Shown here one piece after another: positions 17,678 through 24,759 of a DNA stretch of 41,378 nucleotides. Location: contig UREE01000010.1 of NCBI GenBank assembly GCA_900546825.1, positions 1-41,378 on the forward strand, in the 5' to 3' direction. Below the pieces are notes generated by a model, which did not search any database, was not told the origin of the DNA, and saw only the letters and a program-made list of their open reading frames with translations. A program made the position numbers and the translations under genes. Origin of the DNA: an uncultured Collinsella sp. GTDB lineage: Bacteria > Actinomycetota > Coriobacteriia > Coriobacteriales > Coriobacteriaceae. The stretch's first letter is position 1. Every line of letters begins with the position of its first letter.

Positions 17678-17724
17678 GTGCACGCCGTACGGCGTGCACT
17701 ATCCGCTAAAAGCGGATAGTGCAC
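17678..17724 (-). promoter_or_regulatory. Two mutually exclusive hairpins at the end of the second precursor gene
   Basis: Hairpin B (17694-17724) has a perfect 14-bp stem, GTGCACTATCCGCT with its complement, and a 3-base loop; it contains the last five codons and the stop codon of the second precursor. Hairpin A (17678-17699) is a perfect 22-bp palindrome built on GTGCACGCCGT. Both use the GTGCAC at 17694-17699, so only one can form at a time. A ribosome at the precursor stop would melt B and allow A. Position between the peptide genes and the transporter genes suggests stoichiometry control by attenuation or RNA processing. Confidence 0.7.
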
Positions 17725-17825
17725 TCCTGTGAAGAACACTTGGTGCTGCAGCTGCCGTGCGCGTAAAAGAAGCAATTGCTGCACATGGGCTCAGCCCCGG
17801 CTGACGGCTCGGTAATCCATTCCAT
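17706..17825 (-). CDS. Cys-rich RiPP precursor peptide 2 (39 residues)
   Basis: A 39-residue peptide with a near-perfect ribosome site (GAAAGGAGGGG). The first 14 residues, MEWITEPSAGAEPM, would be a short leader. The core has five Cys: C15, C18, C26, C30, C35. It reads CSNCFFYAHG (15-24), then SCSTKCSSQECTIRF (25-39). It shares MxWIxEPxxGxxP, CxNCFFYAHG and the Cys spacing with precursor 1. It lies directly upstream, on the same strand, of the ABC ATPase, permease and radical SAM genes. No known precursor family was recognised. Its 3' end is folded into a strong hairpin. That it is a substrate of the radical SAM enzyme is inferred from context. Confidence 0.8.
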   Translation of the reverse strand: MEWITEPSAGAEPMCSNCFFYAHGSCSTKCSSQECTIRF

Positions 17826-17871
17826 TTCATTCCCCTCCTTTCGCGGTAGAAAGCCAGTTCATCTCTGCCCC

Positions 17872-17991
17872 CTAGAAACGGAACGTGCAGGACTGATTGG
17901 GGCACCTCTTCGTGCATCACCCGTGCGCGTAGAAGAAGCAGTTGCCGCACGCGGGTGCAACGCCTTCCTCCGGCTCGTTAATCCAATCCAT
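17872..17991 (-). CDS. Cys-rich RiPP precursor peptide 1, interrupted by an in-frame TGA
   Basis: Starts at ATG 17991 after GGAAAGGAGGGAG. The frame gives 24 residues, MDWINEPEEGVAPA then CGNCFFYAHG, and a TGA at 17919-17917. Reading on in frame gives CTKRCPNQSCTFRF and TAG at 17874-17872. With the TGA counted as residue 25, the product is 39 residues and aligns without gaps to precursor 2, with all five Cys (15, 18, 26, 30, 35) and the ending TxRF conserved; 23 of 39 positions are identical. Beyond the TGA the conserved Cys30, Thr36, Arg38 and Phe39 use different synonymous codons in the two copies. Either the TGA is a recent nonsense change, or it is read through or recoded. The 24-residue form would lack three of the five Cys. 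Confidence 0.75.
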
Positions 17992-18022
17992 CTCTCCCTC
18001 CTTTCCTTGCATACCGAATTGA

Positions 18023-18058
18023 TAATGTTATTCTAATTCGATATGTATCATATTTCAA
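18023..18058 (-). promoter_or_regulatory. Promoter of the RiPP operon
   Basis: On the minus strand TTGAAA (18058-18053), a 17-bp spacer and TAGAAT (18035-18030) make a good sigma-70-type promoter about 32 bp before the first precursor. CGAATT at 18015-18020 and AATTCG at 18035-18040 form an inverted repeat around the -10 and start region, a possible operator. The whole stretch 18015-18085 is strikingly AT-rich for this window. Confidence 0.72.
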
Positions 18059-18178
18059 TATAAGCTTATTTATATATTACACAAGGTAAGCACCCCCCTG
18101 CATCCAGCACAGGAAATGACTCTCTCGTTCCCCAGTGACGCGGCGAGAAATACAGGCCACTGCAGGACGTTGAATGAA

Positions 18179-18210
18179 CAGCCCGTGAAAACCGTTGTTT
18201 TCACGGGCTG
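18179..18210 (-). terminator. Hairpin after the XRE regulator gene
   Basis: A perfect 14-bp stem CAGCCCGTGAAAAC / GTTTTCACGGGCTG with a 4-base loop, 32 bp after the XRE stop. On the minus strand it is followed by TTCATTC, a weak T-tract. It separates the regulator pair from the RiPP operon promoter. Confidence 0.65.
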
Positions 18211-18241
18211 CACCTGCTCAATACTTTTTTATTCTCCAGCC

Positions 18242-18571
18242 TCAGTCGTCTCTAAGATCGACCACGTAAACATGATCTGACTCCAGGACCGGGTCATCAC
18301 CCGTCGCGGTCGCCCTGCTCAGCGCGTTGCGGGCGCGCCGCGTCGCCAGTTCCTCAAGTTCTCTTTCGTTGACGCGCTTAATAAGATCGCCAGGCTGGCA
18401 ATCAAGCTCTACGCAAATATCCAGCAATGTCTTTAACCTAATTGCCTTCACCTTGCCATTTCGTATTTTTGAGATACTTGCCGGTGTGTGCCCGGTCGCC
18501 CGAATGATATCCGTACTCGTCTTTCCGCGTCGAAGCAATAAGCTTTCAAGCTCAATAATCAGATAGTCCAT
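18242..18571 (-). CDS. XRE-family helix-turn-helix regulator
   Basis: 109 residues when started at the ATG at 18571 (GAGGGGCGG ribosome site); the frame is open further upstream but would overlap the preceding gene. Residues 1-66 form a Cro/C1-type domain: LLLRRGKTSTDIIRATGHTP, ASISKIRNGKVKAIRLKTLL and DICVELDCQPGDLIKR. A ~40-residue charged tail follows (NERELEELATRRARNALS) and ends in acidic residues. It starts 8 bp after the DUF2975-type gene, a pairing seen widely for YozG-like regulators. It could act on its own operon or on the RiPP promoter just downstream. Confidence 0.82.
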   Translation of the reverse strand: MDYLIIELESLLLRRGKTSTDIIRATGHTPASISKIRNGKVKAIRLKTLLDICVELDCQPGDLIKRVNERELEELATRRARNALSRATATGDDPVLESDHVYVVDLRDD

Positions 18572-18579
18572 GCCGCCCC

Positions 18580-19119
18580 TCACACCAAATCCTCGGTCTG
18601 GTCTTGAAGCAGAGCTCCGTAGCGCCATATCGCAGAAATCGAGAAGCAGCAAACGGCCCCCAGCACAGCACCAATATCTATGGGCAGGGCCAGGTTTTCA
18701 AACATCGAATAGGCGTTCCCCAGCAAGTCGAAGGGGCCAATCACTATCGAAAGAAACCACGGAGAAAACAAGAGGTCACCTATTGCCGCTGCAACAAACA
18801 GCCACCCGATAATCGAGATTCTTCGAGCATGCGAAAGGGTAAAGGGCGATTCGCCATGAGCCATGTCCATGCTGATTCCCCGCAGGGTCCATGTGGCCCC
18901 TCCGGAAATCAGAAGATACATCAAAGGAACCACTACGGAAACCGTCTTTGATGGATCATATAGGTTTCCTTGAGCAGCCATAAGCCCAATGGAAATAACC
19001 ACCACCACCGAACAGCAACACACCGCTATAAACAGCGCCGTAAACAGAATCCCAAGCCTTCTTCCGAGAGTCATCATCTTCTGGATGGACTTATCGATCT
19101 TCTGGGCGCTATTCACCAC
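18580..19119 (-). CDS. DUF2975-type membrane protein
   Basis: 179 residues with four hydrophobic helices: LGILFTALFIAVCCCSVVVV, VSVVVPLMYLLISGGATWTL, IIGWLFVAAAIGDLLFSPWF and IGAVLGAVCCFSISAIW. SPFTLSHARRISIIGW and the overall four-helix plan match DUF2975 proteins, whose function is unknown and which are usually encoded beside a small XRE regulator, as here. GTG start at 19119 (or the adjacent GTG at 19116) with AGGAGG. Possibly a membrane partner that controls the regulator; nothing in the sequence proves it. Confidence 0.75.
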   Translation of the reverse strand: MVNSAQKIDKSIQKMMTLGRRLGILFTALFIAVCCCSVVVVISIGLMAAQGNLYDPSKTVSVVVPLMYLLISGGATWTLRGISMDMAHGESPFTLSHARRISIIGWLFVAAAIGDLLFSPWFLSIVIGPFDLLGNAYSMFENLALPIDIGAVLGAVCCFSISAIWRYGALLQDQTEDLV

Positions 19120-19370
19120 AGCTCCTCCTAAAGCAATCAGAGGTCTTCTTACTTACTGTTTTTCCTACATTGTAACGAACTCGATAAGAAGAGGGTCGCT
19201 TCACGCCGCGCAATCCCGAACTCCAAGCGTTTCTCATCAGCATTGCCCATCTTTCGAGTCGAAATTCAAATCCAGTTTCTTATCGCATGCTGAAATCAAC
19301 CCGAACTGGATGTGACTGGAAAACAGCGCGCTGCGTCGGTCGCGCTTTCCCGAGCGACTCTGGCACAACA
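19120..19370. other. Gap between DUF2975 gene and IS remnants
   Basis: Holds the upstream region of the DUF2975 gene (TACAAT on the minus strand at about 19172-19167) and ~150 bp in which I see nothing further. Confidence 0.4.
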
Positions 19371-19440
19371 GACGATATGAGTTGAACATTGGGGCCTCTC
19401 CCCTTGCAGCTCTCTCGTGGGTCGGGCGACAATGGTCGTA

Positions 19441-19817
19441 CCATCAACCGCGGCCGCGCGCTGCGGGCCCTCGGCCTCGGCTGCGTCGTCGGGGCGGTCC
19501 CGAAGATGCACCGGCCCGCGGCCGACCGCGGCCGCAAGAACGACCGCCGCGACGCCGAGTGGCTGGCACGCATGCTGGCGCGCCGCAACGTCGTCGAGGT
19601 GTGGGTCCCCGACGAGCGCCCTCGAGGACGCGCGCGACGACCTGCAACACGCCAAGCAGCGGATGTCGAAGTTCCTGCTGCGCCACGGCCTCGTCTTCGA
19701 CGAGACGACGCCGGCCGGCAGGCGCAGGGGCGCCTGGACGGGGGCCTACTGGGACTGGACGGAGTCCCTCTCCTTCGACGAGCCCGACGACGCCGCGGCC
19801 TACGAGCACTACATGGA
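19441..19817 (+). pseudogene. IS110-family transposase remnant, frameshifted
   Basis: One frame gives LGLGCVVGAVPKMHRPAADR, GRKNDRRDAEWLARMLARRN and VVEVWVPDE, the DEDD N-terminal domain typical of IS110 recombinases. Near 19615 the frame changes and continues with ALEDARDDLQHAKQRMSKFL, LRHGLVFDETTPAGRRRG and AYWDWTESLSFDEPDD. The gene stops abruptly at ~19817, where an istB fragment begins on the other strand. The C-terminal Tnp_20 domain is missing, so it is inactive. Confidence 0.78.
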
Positions 19818-20085
19818 CGGAAATGACCTGGTAGAGAACCCTCGCACCGTCTACGTCGCAGGGGACGTAGACGAACTCGTCGAGCACGAGCAGCCTCGCG
19901 GGCGACACGTCGTTCAACAGTTTCGACAGCGTTCCCTTGCGCTTCGCGTTGCCGAGCTCGAGAACCAGCTGCGCGGTCTGCCAGAACCTGACCGACATGT
20001 CCGCGGCGACCGCGCGCATCGTGAGGGCGACTGCCATGCGCGTCTTGCCGCGCCTGGACTTACCGAAGAAGACGAGGTCTTCGCG
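19818..20085 (-). pseudogene. IS21-family IstB ATPase fragment
   Basis: The minus strand reads LVFFGKSRRGKTRMAVALTM (Walker A GKSRRGKT), then VRFWQTAQLVLELGNAKRKG, TLSKLLNDVSPARLLVLDEF (Walker B) and DVDGARVLYQVIS. This is the central part of the IstB helper ATPase; both ends are missing. It abuts the IS110 fragment tail-on, so one element inserted into or recombined with the other. Confidence 0.75.
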
Positions 20086-20289
20086 CGATTGTTTGTGTCA
20101 ACGGCCAACTGAATGTGAACCCTTCTTGCATTGTTGCAACCTGGCTGGCAGCCGGTCTTTAATGACGACGACCATTGTCGCCCGACCCACAAAAGAGCCG
20201 CAAGGGGAGGAGCTCCCAATGTTCAACTCATATCGTCTATGGCGCACTACCATTCACCGAAAGTCGGCAACTTTTTCATTCTCTCTATA

Positions 20290-20315
20290 CATGTTTAAAC
20301 AACATGTTCTACAAT
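20290..20315 (+). promoter_or_regulatory. malQ promoter and operator-like dyad
   Basis: ACATGTT-TAAAC-AACATGT is a 7-bp inverted repeat at 20290-20308 containing GTTTAAAC (20293-20300). It lies directly before a -10 box TACAAT (20310-20315), in the place of the -10/-35 spacer. The same GTTTAAAC is found next to a TACAAT box at the PTS-HAD gene (30327-30334). Confidence 0.6.
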
Positions 20316-20328
20316 AGGGACAATAGCA

Positions 20329-21906
20329 ATGGAAACTCGGGACGAGCCGTCTATCCATCTACGGCGCAGCCCCTTATTCAAAAGGACGGTGAGTGCATCC
20401 ATGGAGCGTGCAAGCGGCGTTCTGATGCCCGTTTCGTCATTGCCCGGACCTTACGGTATCGGCGGCTTTGGCTGGAACGCCTATGACTTTGTCGATTTCC
20501 TCGCCTCGTGCAAACAACATTACTGGCAGATTCTCCCCCTTACGACAACGAGCTATGGCGACTCGCCCTATCAGTCGTTCTCGGCCCGTGCGGGCAACCC
20601 CAATTTCATCGACTTTGCCGAGCTTATCGAGGCCGGCTATCTGGAGCAGTGCGATATCGACGGCGTGTACCTGGGCTCCGACCCCAGCAATGTCGACTAT
20701 GGTGCCATCTTTGGTGGCCGTCGTCAGATTCTCGACCGCGCCGCCGAGCGCTTTGCCGCCGACAAGCCGGCCGACTTCGACGACTTTGTCCAAGCAAACG
20801 AAGACTGGCTCATCCCCTACTGCGAGTTCATGACCGTCAAGGAGGAGTGCGGTCTCAAGGCCTTTTGGGAGTGGCCCGCAGAGCTCCGTACCCGCGGCGA
20901 GGCTTCTGCCAAGGTCTGCGCCGCCCATCCCGCGCGCATGCTCTACCACCAGATGACGCAGTACTTCTTCAATCGTCAGTGGAGCCGCCTCAAGGCCTAT
21001 GCCAACGAGCGCGATATCCTCATCATCGGCGACCTGCCCATCTATGTCTCGCGCGACTCCGTCGAGATGTGGGCCACGCCCGAGCTCTTTAAGATCGACG
21101 CCGCCGGTAATCCTGTGAGTGTCGCCGGCACGCCGCCCGACCAGTTCTCGGCCACCGGCCAGTACTGGGGCAATCCCATCTACGACTGGGACGCCATGGA
21201 AGCCGACGGTTTCTCCTGGTGGGAGGGCCGTATCCGCGCCGCCCTCGACATGTACGATGTCATCCGCCTGGATCACTTCCGCGGCTTCGAGGCCTATTGG
21301 GAGGTGCCGTTCTCCTCACCCGATTCGTCCTACGGTTCGTGGACGCAGGGCCCCGGCCTCAAGTTCTTCAAGACGCTCGAGGAAAAGCTCGGCACGCTGC
21401 CCATCATCGCCGAAGACCTGGGCTTCCTCACCCCCGGCGTCATCGACATGCGCGACAACTCGGGCTTCCCCGGCATGAAGATCTTGCAGTTCGCCTTTGA
21501 GGGCACCAACTCGTACTACCTGCCGCACAACTACATTGCCAACACCGTCGCCTATGTGGGCACACACGACAACGAGACGGCGCGCGGTTGGTTTGAGGGA
21601 ACGGCCACCCCGCGTCAGCGCGAGCAGGCGGCCCTGTACACCCACCAGCAGGCCGGCGAACCCATGGCAGATGCACTCAATCGCACCATCGCCGCCAGCG
21701 TGAGCGACACGTGCATCTACACCATGCAGGACCTGCTCAACTTGGGCAACGAGGCGCGCATCAACACCCCTGCCACGTTGGGCGGCAACTGGACCTGGCG
21801 CATGCTCGACGGCGCCATCACCCGCGAGCTCGAGCACAAACTCACCGACTGGACCGAGACCTACTTCCGCATCCCGTCGGAAGCCGAAATCGAGCTTCCT
21901 CAATAG
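20329..21906 (+). CDS. malQ: 4-alpha-glucanotransferase (amylomaltase)
   Basis: GH77 enzyme that transfers maltooligosaccharyl units between glucans and releases glucose; cytosolic, in maltodextrin use. The 525-residue frame contains the family opening RASGVLMPVSSLPGPYGIGG, the nucleophile region DVIRLDHFRGFEAYWEVP, the acid/base PIIAEDLGFLTPGV and the third Asp in YVGTHDNETARGW. Two starts are possible: 20329, which is only ~7 bases after the expected transcript start, and 20401, giving MERASGVL, the usual family N-terminus. The 24 extra residues are not conserved-looking, so 20401 is plausible. Followed by glgP on the same strand, which would use the glucans MalQ makes. Confidence 0.93.
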   Translation: METRDEPSIHLRRSPLFKRTVSASMERASGVLMPVSSLPGPYGIGGFGWNAYDFVDFLASCKQHYWQILPLTTTSYGDSPYQSFSARAGNPNFIDFAELIEAGYLEQCDIDGVYLGSDPSNVDYGAIFGGRRQILDRAAERFAADKPADFDDFVQANEDWLIPYCEFMTVKEECGLKAFWEWPAELRTRGEASAKVCAAHPARMLYHQMTQYFFNRQWSRLKAYANERDILIIGDLPIYVSRDSVEMWATPELFKIDAAGNPVSVAGTPPDQFSATGQYWGNPIYDWDAMEADGFSWWEGRIRAALDMYDVIRLDHFRGFEAYWEVPFSSPDSSYGSWTQGPGLKFFKTLEEKLGTLPIIAEDLGFLTPGVIDMRDNSGFPGMKILQFAFEGTNSYYLPHNYIANTVAYVGTHDNETARGWFEGTATPRQREQAALYTHQQAGEPMADALNRTIAASVSDTCIYTMQDLLNLGNEARINTPATLGGNWTWRMLDGAITRELEHKLTDWTETYFRIPSEAEIELPQ

Positions 21907-21954
21907 GAGCTACCGCGCCCGACCCCTCCCCACCGTGCGGACGCGCTTGCTTTT

Positions 21955-21990
21955 TCCCGCGCGAGGCCACCCCAATCCCCTCGCGCGGGC
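21955..21990 (+). terminator. Hairpin between malQ and glgP
   Basis: CCCGCGCGAGG and CCTCGCGCGGG flank a ~12-base loop; then CTTCTTA. GC-rich with only a weak T-tract, so it may attenuate rather than stop transcription into glgP, which starts ~45 bp later. Confidence 0.6.
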
Positions 21991-22035
21991 TTCTTATGAA
22001 TTGCAGACATGAAACAACCCATCACAGGAGAAAAC

Positions 22036-24303
22036 ATGCCCCAAATTAACCTCATGGAACTCGCCGAGCAGTCTTTTGGCACCTCGCTCGAGCAGCTCGA
22101 CGACCGTCGCATTTACAAGCTGCTGGTCAAACTCGTGCAGGAGCGCTCCGCCGCCTGCCCGCTCAACAACGGCAAGAAAAAGCTCTATTACATTTCCGCC
22201 GAATTTTTGATCGGCAAGCTGCTCATCAACAACATGATCGACCTCGGCATCTACGATGAGGTTAAGGACCAGCTCACCGCCGCAGGCCACGACCTCAACA
22301 AGATCGAGGAGTTCGAGGTCGAGCCGTCGCTCGGCAACGGCGGCCTGGGCCGCCTGGCCGCATGCTTCCTGGATTCCATCGCCACGCTGGGCTTGACCGG
22401 CGATGGCGTGGGCCTCAACTATCACTACGGCCTGTTCCGTCAGCGCTTTGTCGACAACCAGCAGAAGGCCGTCCCCGACGAGTGGCTCGGTGAGCAGGAC
22501 ATCCTAGTCGACGACGGCCGCTCCTACACCGTCGAGTTCGGCGATTTTGCCGTTACCTCCAAGCTCGTCAACATCGACGTGCCCGGTTACGGCCAGCCCA
22601 CCAAGAACCGTCTGCGCCTGTTCGACCTGGCGAGCGTCGACGACGGCCTGGTCCCCGGCAGCTCCATCGACTTCGACAAGACAGAGATCGCCAAGAACCT
22701 CACCTTGTTCCTCTACCCCGACGATTCCGACGAGCAGGGCCGCCTGCTTCGCATCTACCAGGAGTACTTCATGGTGAGCAACGCCGCCCAGCTCCTGATC
22801 GACGAGGCCATCGAGCGCGGCAGCAACCTGCACGATCTGGCCGACTACGCCGTGGTCCAAATTAACGACACGCACCCCACCATGGTCATCCCCGAGCTCA
22901 TTCGCTTGCTCACCACCGAGCATGGCATCGAGTTTGACGAGGCCGTGACCATCGTACGCTCCATGGTCGCCTACACTAACCACACGATTCTTGCCGAGGC
23001 GCTCGAGAAGTGGCCGCTCGTCAGCCTGCAGAAGGTCTCCCCTGCCATCGCCGACATTATCGTCAAGCTCGATGAGATCGCGAAGGCCGAGCACGATGAC
23101 CCGCGCGTCGCCGTCATCGACGAATACGACACCGTCCACATGGCCCACATGGACATCCACTTTGGCTTCTCCATCAATGGCGTAGCCGCCCTCCACACCA
23201 AGATCTTGGAGGACACCGAGCTTCATCCGTTCTACGAGATCTATCCCGAGAAGTTCTCCAACAAGACCAACGGCATCACCTTCCGCCGTTGGATCCATGG
23301 AGCCAACCCCGCGCTCGCCAGCCTGCTCGACGATGTAATCGGCACCGACTGGCGCAGCACCGGCGATCTGAGCAAACTCGCCAAGTTCGCCGACGACAAG
23401 GACGTTCTTGAGCGCCTGGCCGCCACCAAGGTCGAGGCCAAGGCCATCATGCGCCAGTTCATGGCGCTCGAGCAGGGCGTGACCATTCCCTCCAACGCCA
23501 TCATCGACGTCCAGGTCAAGCGCATCCACGAGTACAAGCGTCAGCAGATGCTCGCGCTCTACATCATCTGGAAGTACTTCGATATCAAGAACGGCAACAG
23601 GCCTAAGCACCCTGTCACCATCATCTTTGGCGGCAAGGCGGCGCCTGCCTACACTATCGCGCAGGACATCATCCATCTGATCCTGACGCTGTCGCAGTGG
23701 ATTGCAAACGACCCCGACGTGGCTCCCTACCTGCAGGTTGTCATGATTGAGAACTACAACGTCACCGCCGCCGAGCGCGTGATCCCCGCCGCTGACATCT
23801 CCGAGCAGATCAGCCTGGCCTCCAAGGAGGCGAGCGGCACCTCCAACATGAAGTTCATGCTCAACGGCGCCCTAACCCTGTGCACGCTCGACGGTGCCAA
23901 CGTGGAGATTGCCGAGCTCGTGGGCGACGAGAACATCTATACCTTTGGTGCCTCGTCCAAACAGGTCGAGCAGCTCTACGCCGACGGCACCTACAACGCC
24001 GGTGCGCTCTACCGCAAGCCCGGCATTAAACTGCTGGTGGACTTCATCACCAACCCGGCCTTTATGGCAACCGGCAACGCCGAGCGCCTGCAGCGCCTGC
24101 ACGACGACATTAAGGGCAAGGACTGGTTTATGGCCCTGCTCGACATTGAGGAGTACATCCAGACCAAGGAGCGCGTGCTGGCCGACTACGAGGACCAGGA
24201 CGCCTGGATGCGCAAGGCGCTCATCAATATCGCCAACGCCGGCACCTTCTCGTCCGACCGTACGATCTCCCAGTACAACGACGAGATTTGGCACCTGAGC
24301 TAG
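22036..24303 (+). CDS. glgP: Glycogen/maltodextrin phosphorylase
   Basis: GT35 enzyme releasing glucose-1-P from alpha-1,4-glucans with phosphate, PLP-dependent, cytosolic. 755 residues from ATG 22036, chosen because AGGAG lies 6 bases before it; an in-frame ATG at 22009 has no such site. Seen: YYISAEFLIGKLLINNM, PSLGNGGLGRLAACFLDS, NYHYGLFRQRF, VQINDTHPTM, the catalytic IHEYKRQQM and the PLP lysine region KEASGTSNMKFMLNGAL then LDGANVEI. Length is a little below the ~800 of E. coli MalP. With malQ it forms the intracellular maltodextrin/glycogen breakdown pair. Confidence 0.95.
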   Translation: MPQINLMELAEQSFGTSLEQLDDRRIYKLLVKLVQERSAACPLNNGKKKLYYISAEFLIGKLLINNMIDLGIYDEVKDQLTAAGHDLNKIEEFEVEPSLGNGGLGRLAACFLDSIATLGLTGDGVGLNYHYGLFRQRFVDNQQKAVPDEWLGEQDILVDDGRSYTVEFGDFAVTSKLVNIDVPGYGQPTKNRLRLFDLASVDDGLVPGSSIDFDKTEIAKNLTLFLYPDDSDEQGRLLRIYQEYFMVSNAAQLLIDEAIERGSNLHDLADYAVVQINDTHPTMVIPELIRLLTTEHGIEFDEAVTIVRSMVAYTNHTILAEALEKWPLVSLQKVSPAIADIIVKLDEIAKAEHDDPRVAVIDEYDTVHMAHMDIHFGFSINGVAALHTKILEDTELHPFYEIYPEKFSNKTNGITFRRWIHGANPALASLLDDVIGTDWRSTGDLSKLAKFADDKDVLERLAATKVEAKAIMRQFMALEQGVTIPSNAIIDVQVKRIHEYKRQQMLALYIIWKYFDIKNGNRPKHPVTIIFGGKAAPAYTIAQDIIHLILTLSQWIANDPDVAPYLQVVMIENYNVTAAERVIPAADISEQISLASKEASGTSNMKFMLNGALTLCTLDGANVEIAELVGDENIYTFGASSKQVEQLYADGTYNAGALYRKPGIKLLVDFITNPAFMATGNAERLQRLHDDIKGKDWFMALLDIEEYIQTKERVLADYEDQDAWMRKALINIANAGTFSSDRTISQYNDEIWHLS

Positions 24304-24330
24304 CTCATTCCCCTTACCCATCCTCTTGAG

Positions 24331-24364
24331 AAACGGAGTCGTGGCAACACGGCTCCGTTTTTTG
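24331..24364 (+). terminator. Terminator of glgP
   Basis: AACGGAGTCGTG, loop GCAA, CACGGCTCCGTT, then TTTTTTG, 28 bp after the glgP stop. Confidence 0.93.
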
Positions 24365-24401
24365 TGCCCGCACGTTACCCTGTGATCCGACTCGGCCAAA
24401 C

Positions 24402-24620
24402 AATCTCGATCCGTAGCAATTACTCAACCAAAACGGTCCCAGCCGTTACAGATTGAGACATACCGGCCCCTCCCCTCGGGTTTATCTCAATCTGTAACAT
24501 CTAGCAGGTGAAATTCGCCTTTGGTGTTACAGATTTAGATGAAATGGTTAGCTCAGCGGAACCGTCTCGATCTGTAACATCTAACGTCCGAAATCGGCCC
24601 TATCCGTTACAGATCGAGAC
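24402..24620. repeat. Array of alternating 15-bp inverted repeats
   Basis: Consensus GTTACAGATYGAGAC. Copies: + 24435-24449, - 24484-24498, + 24526-24540 (one arm diverged), - 24564-24578, + 24606-24620, and a degenerate minus copy at 24402-24417. Strands alternate strictly and the centre-to-centre distance is 38-49 bp. The spacers between a minus copy and the next plus copy also resemble each other (CATCTARC and GAAATTCG/GAAATCGG). Each neighbouring pair could fold into a long stem-loop. The array fills the gap between convergent glgP and the ABC operon. Confidence 0.85.
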
Positions 24621-24652
24621 AAACGACCGGTCAGACAGTCCCAACACAAAGA

Positions 24653-24691
24653 AAGGCTCCCCTCTCGCCCAGTGGACGGGAGGGGAGCCTT
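24653..24691 (-). terminator. Terminator of the maltose ABC operon
   Basis: A 12-bp stem AAGGCTCCCCTC / GAGGGGAGCCTT. On the minus strand it is followed by TCTTTG. It lies ~70 bp after the stop of the ATPase gene. Confidence 0.8.
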
Positions 24692-24759
24692 ATATGTGAC
24701 CGCGGCAAAAGGATGGCAAAGCCGCAGTCGCCCAAAGGGAGGGCCTGGATGCACCGGGC

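Larger units (their letters stand above)
19371..20237. repeat. ~70-bp inverted repeat enclosing IS110 and IS21 remnants
   Basis: The left arm 19371-19439 and right arm 20168-20237 are reverse complements with only a few mismatches and one indel: both carry GACGATATGAGTTGAACATT, TCCCCTTGC and GTGGGTCGGGCGACAATGG. The two ends belong to the same element type in opposite orientation. The ~730 bp between them is made of two unrelated transposon gene pieces facing opposite ways. Confidence 0.8.

Noticed and set aside
17872..17919. Selenocysteine insertion element after the TGA of precursor 1
   Set aside because: Small stems are possible (GCAC/GTGC), but I see no convincing bacterial SECIS loop and no sel genes in the window, so selenocysteine remains only one possibility.
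24402..24620. CRISPR array
   Set aside because: Repeats alternate in orientation, are only 15 bp, and no cas genes are present.
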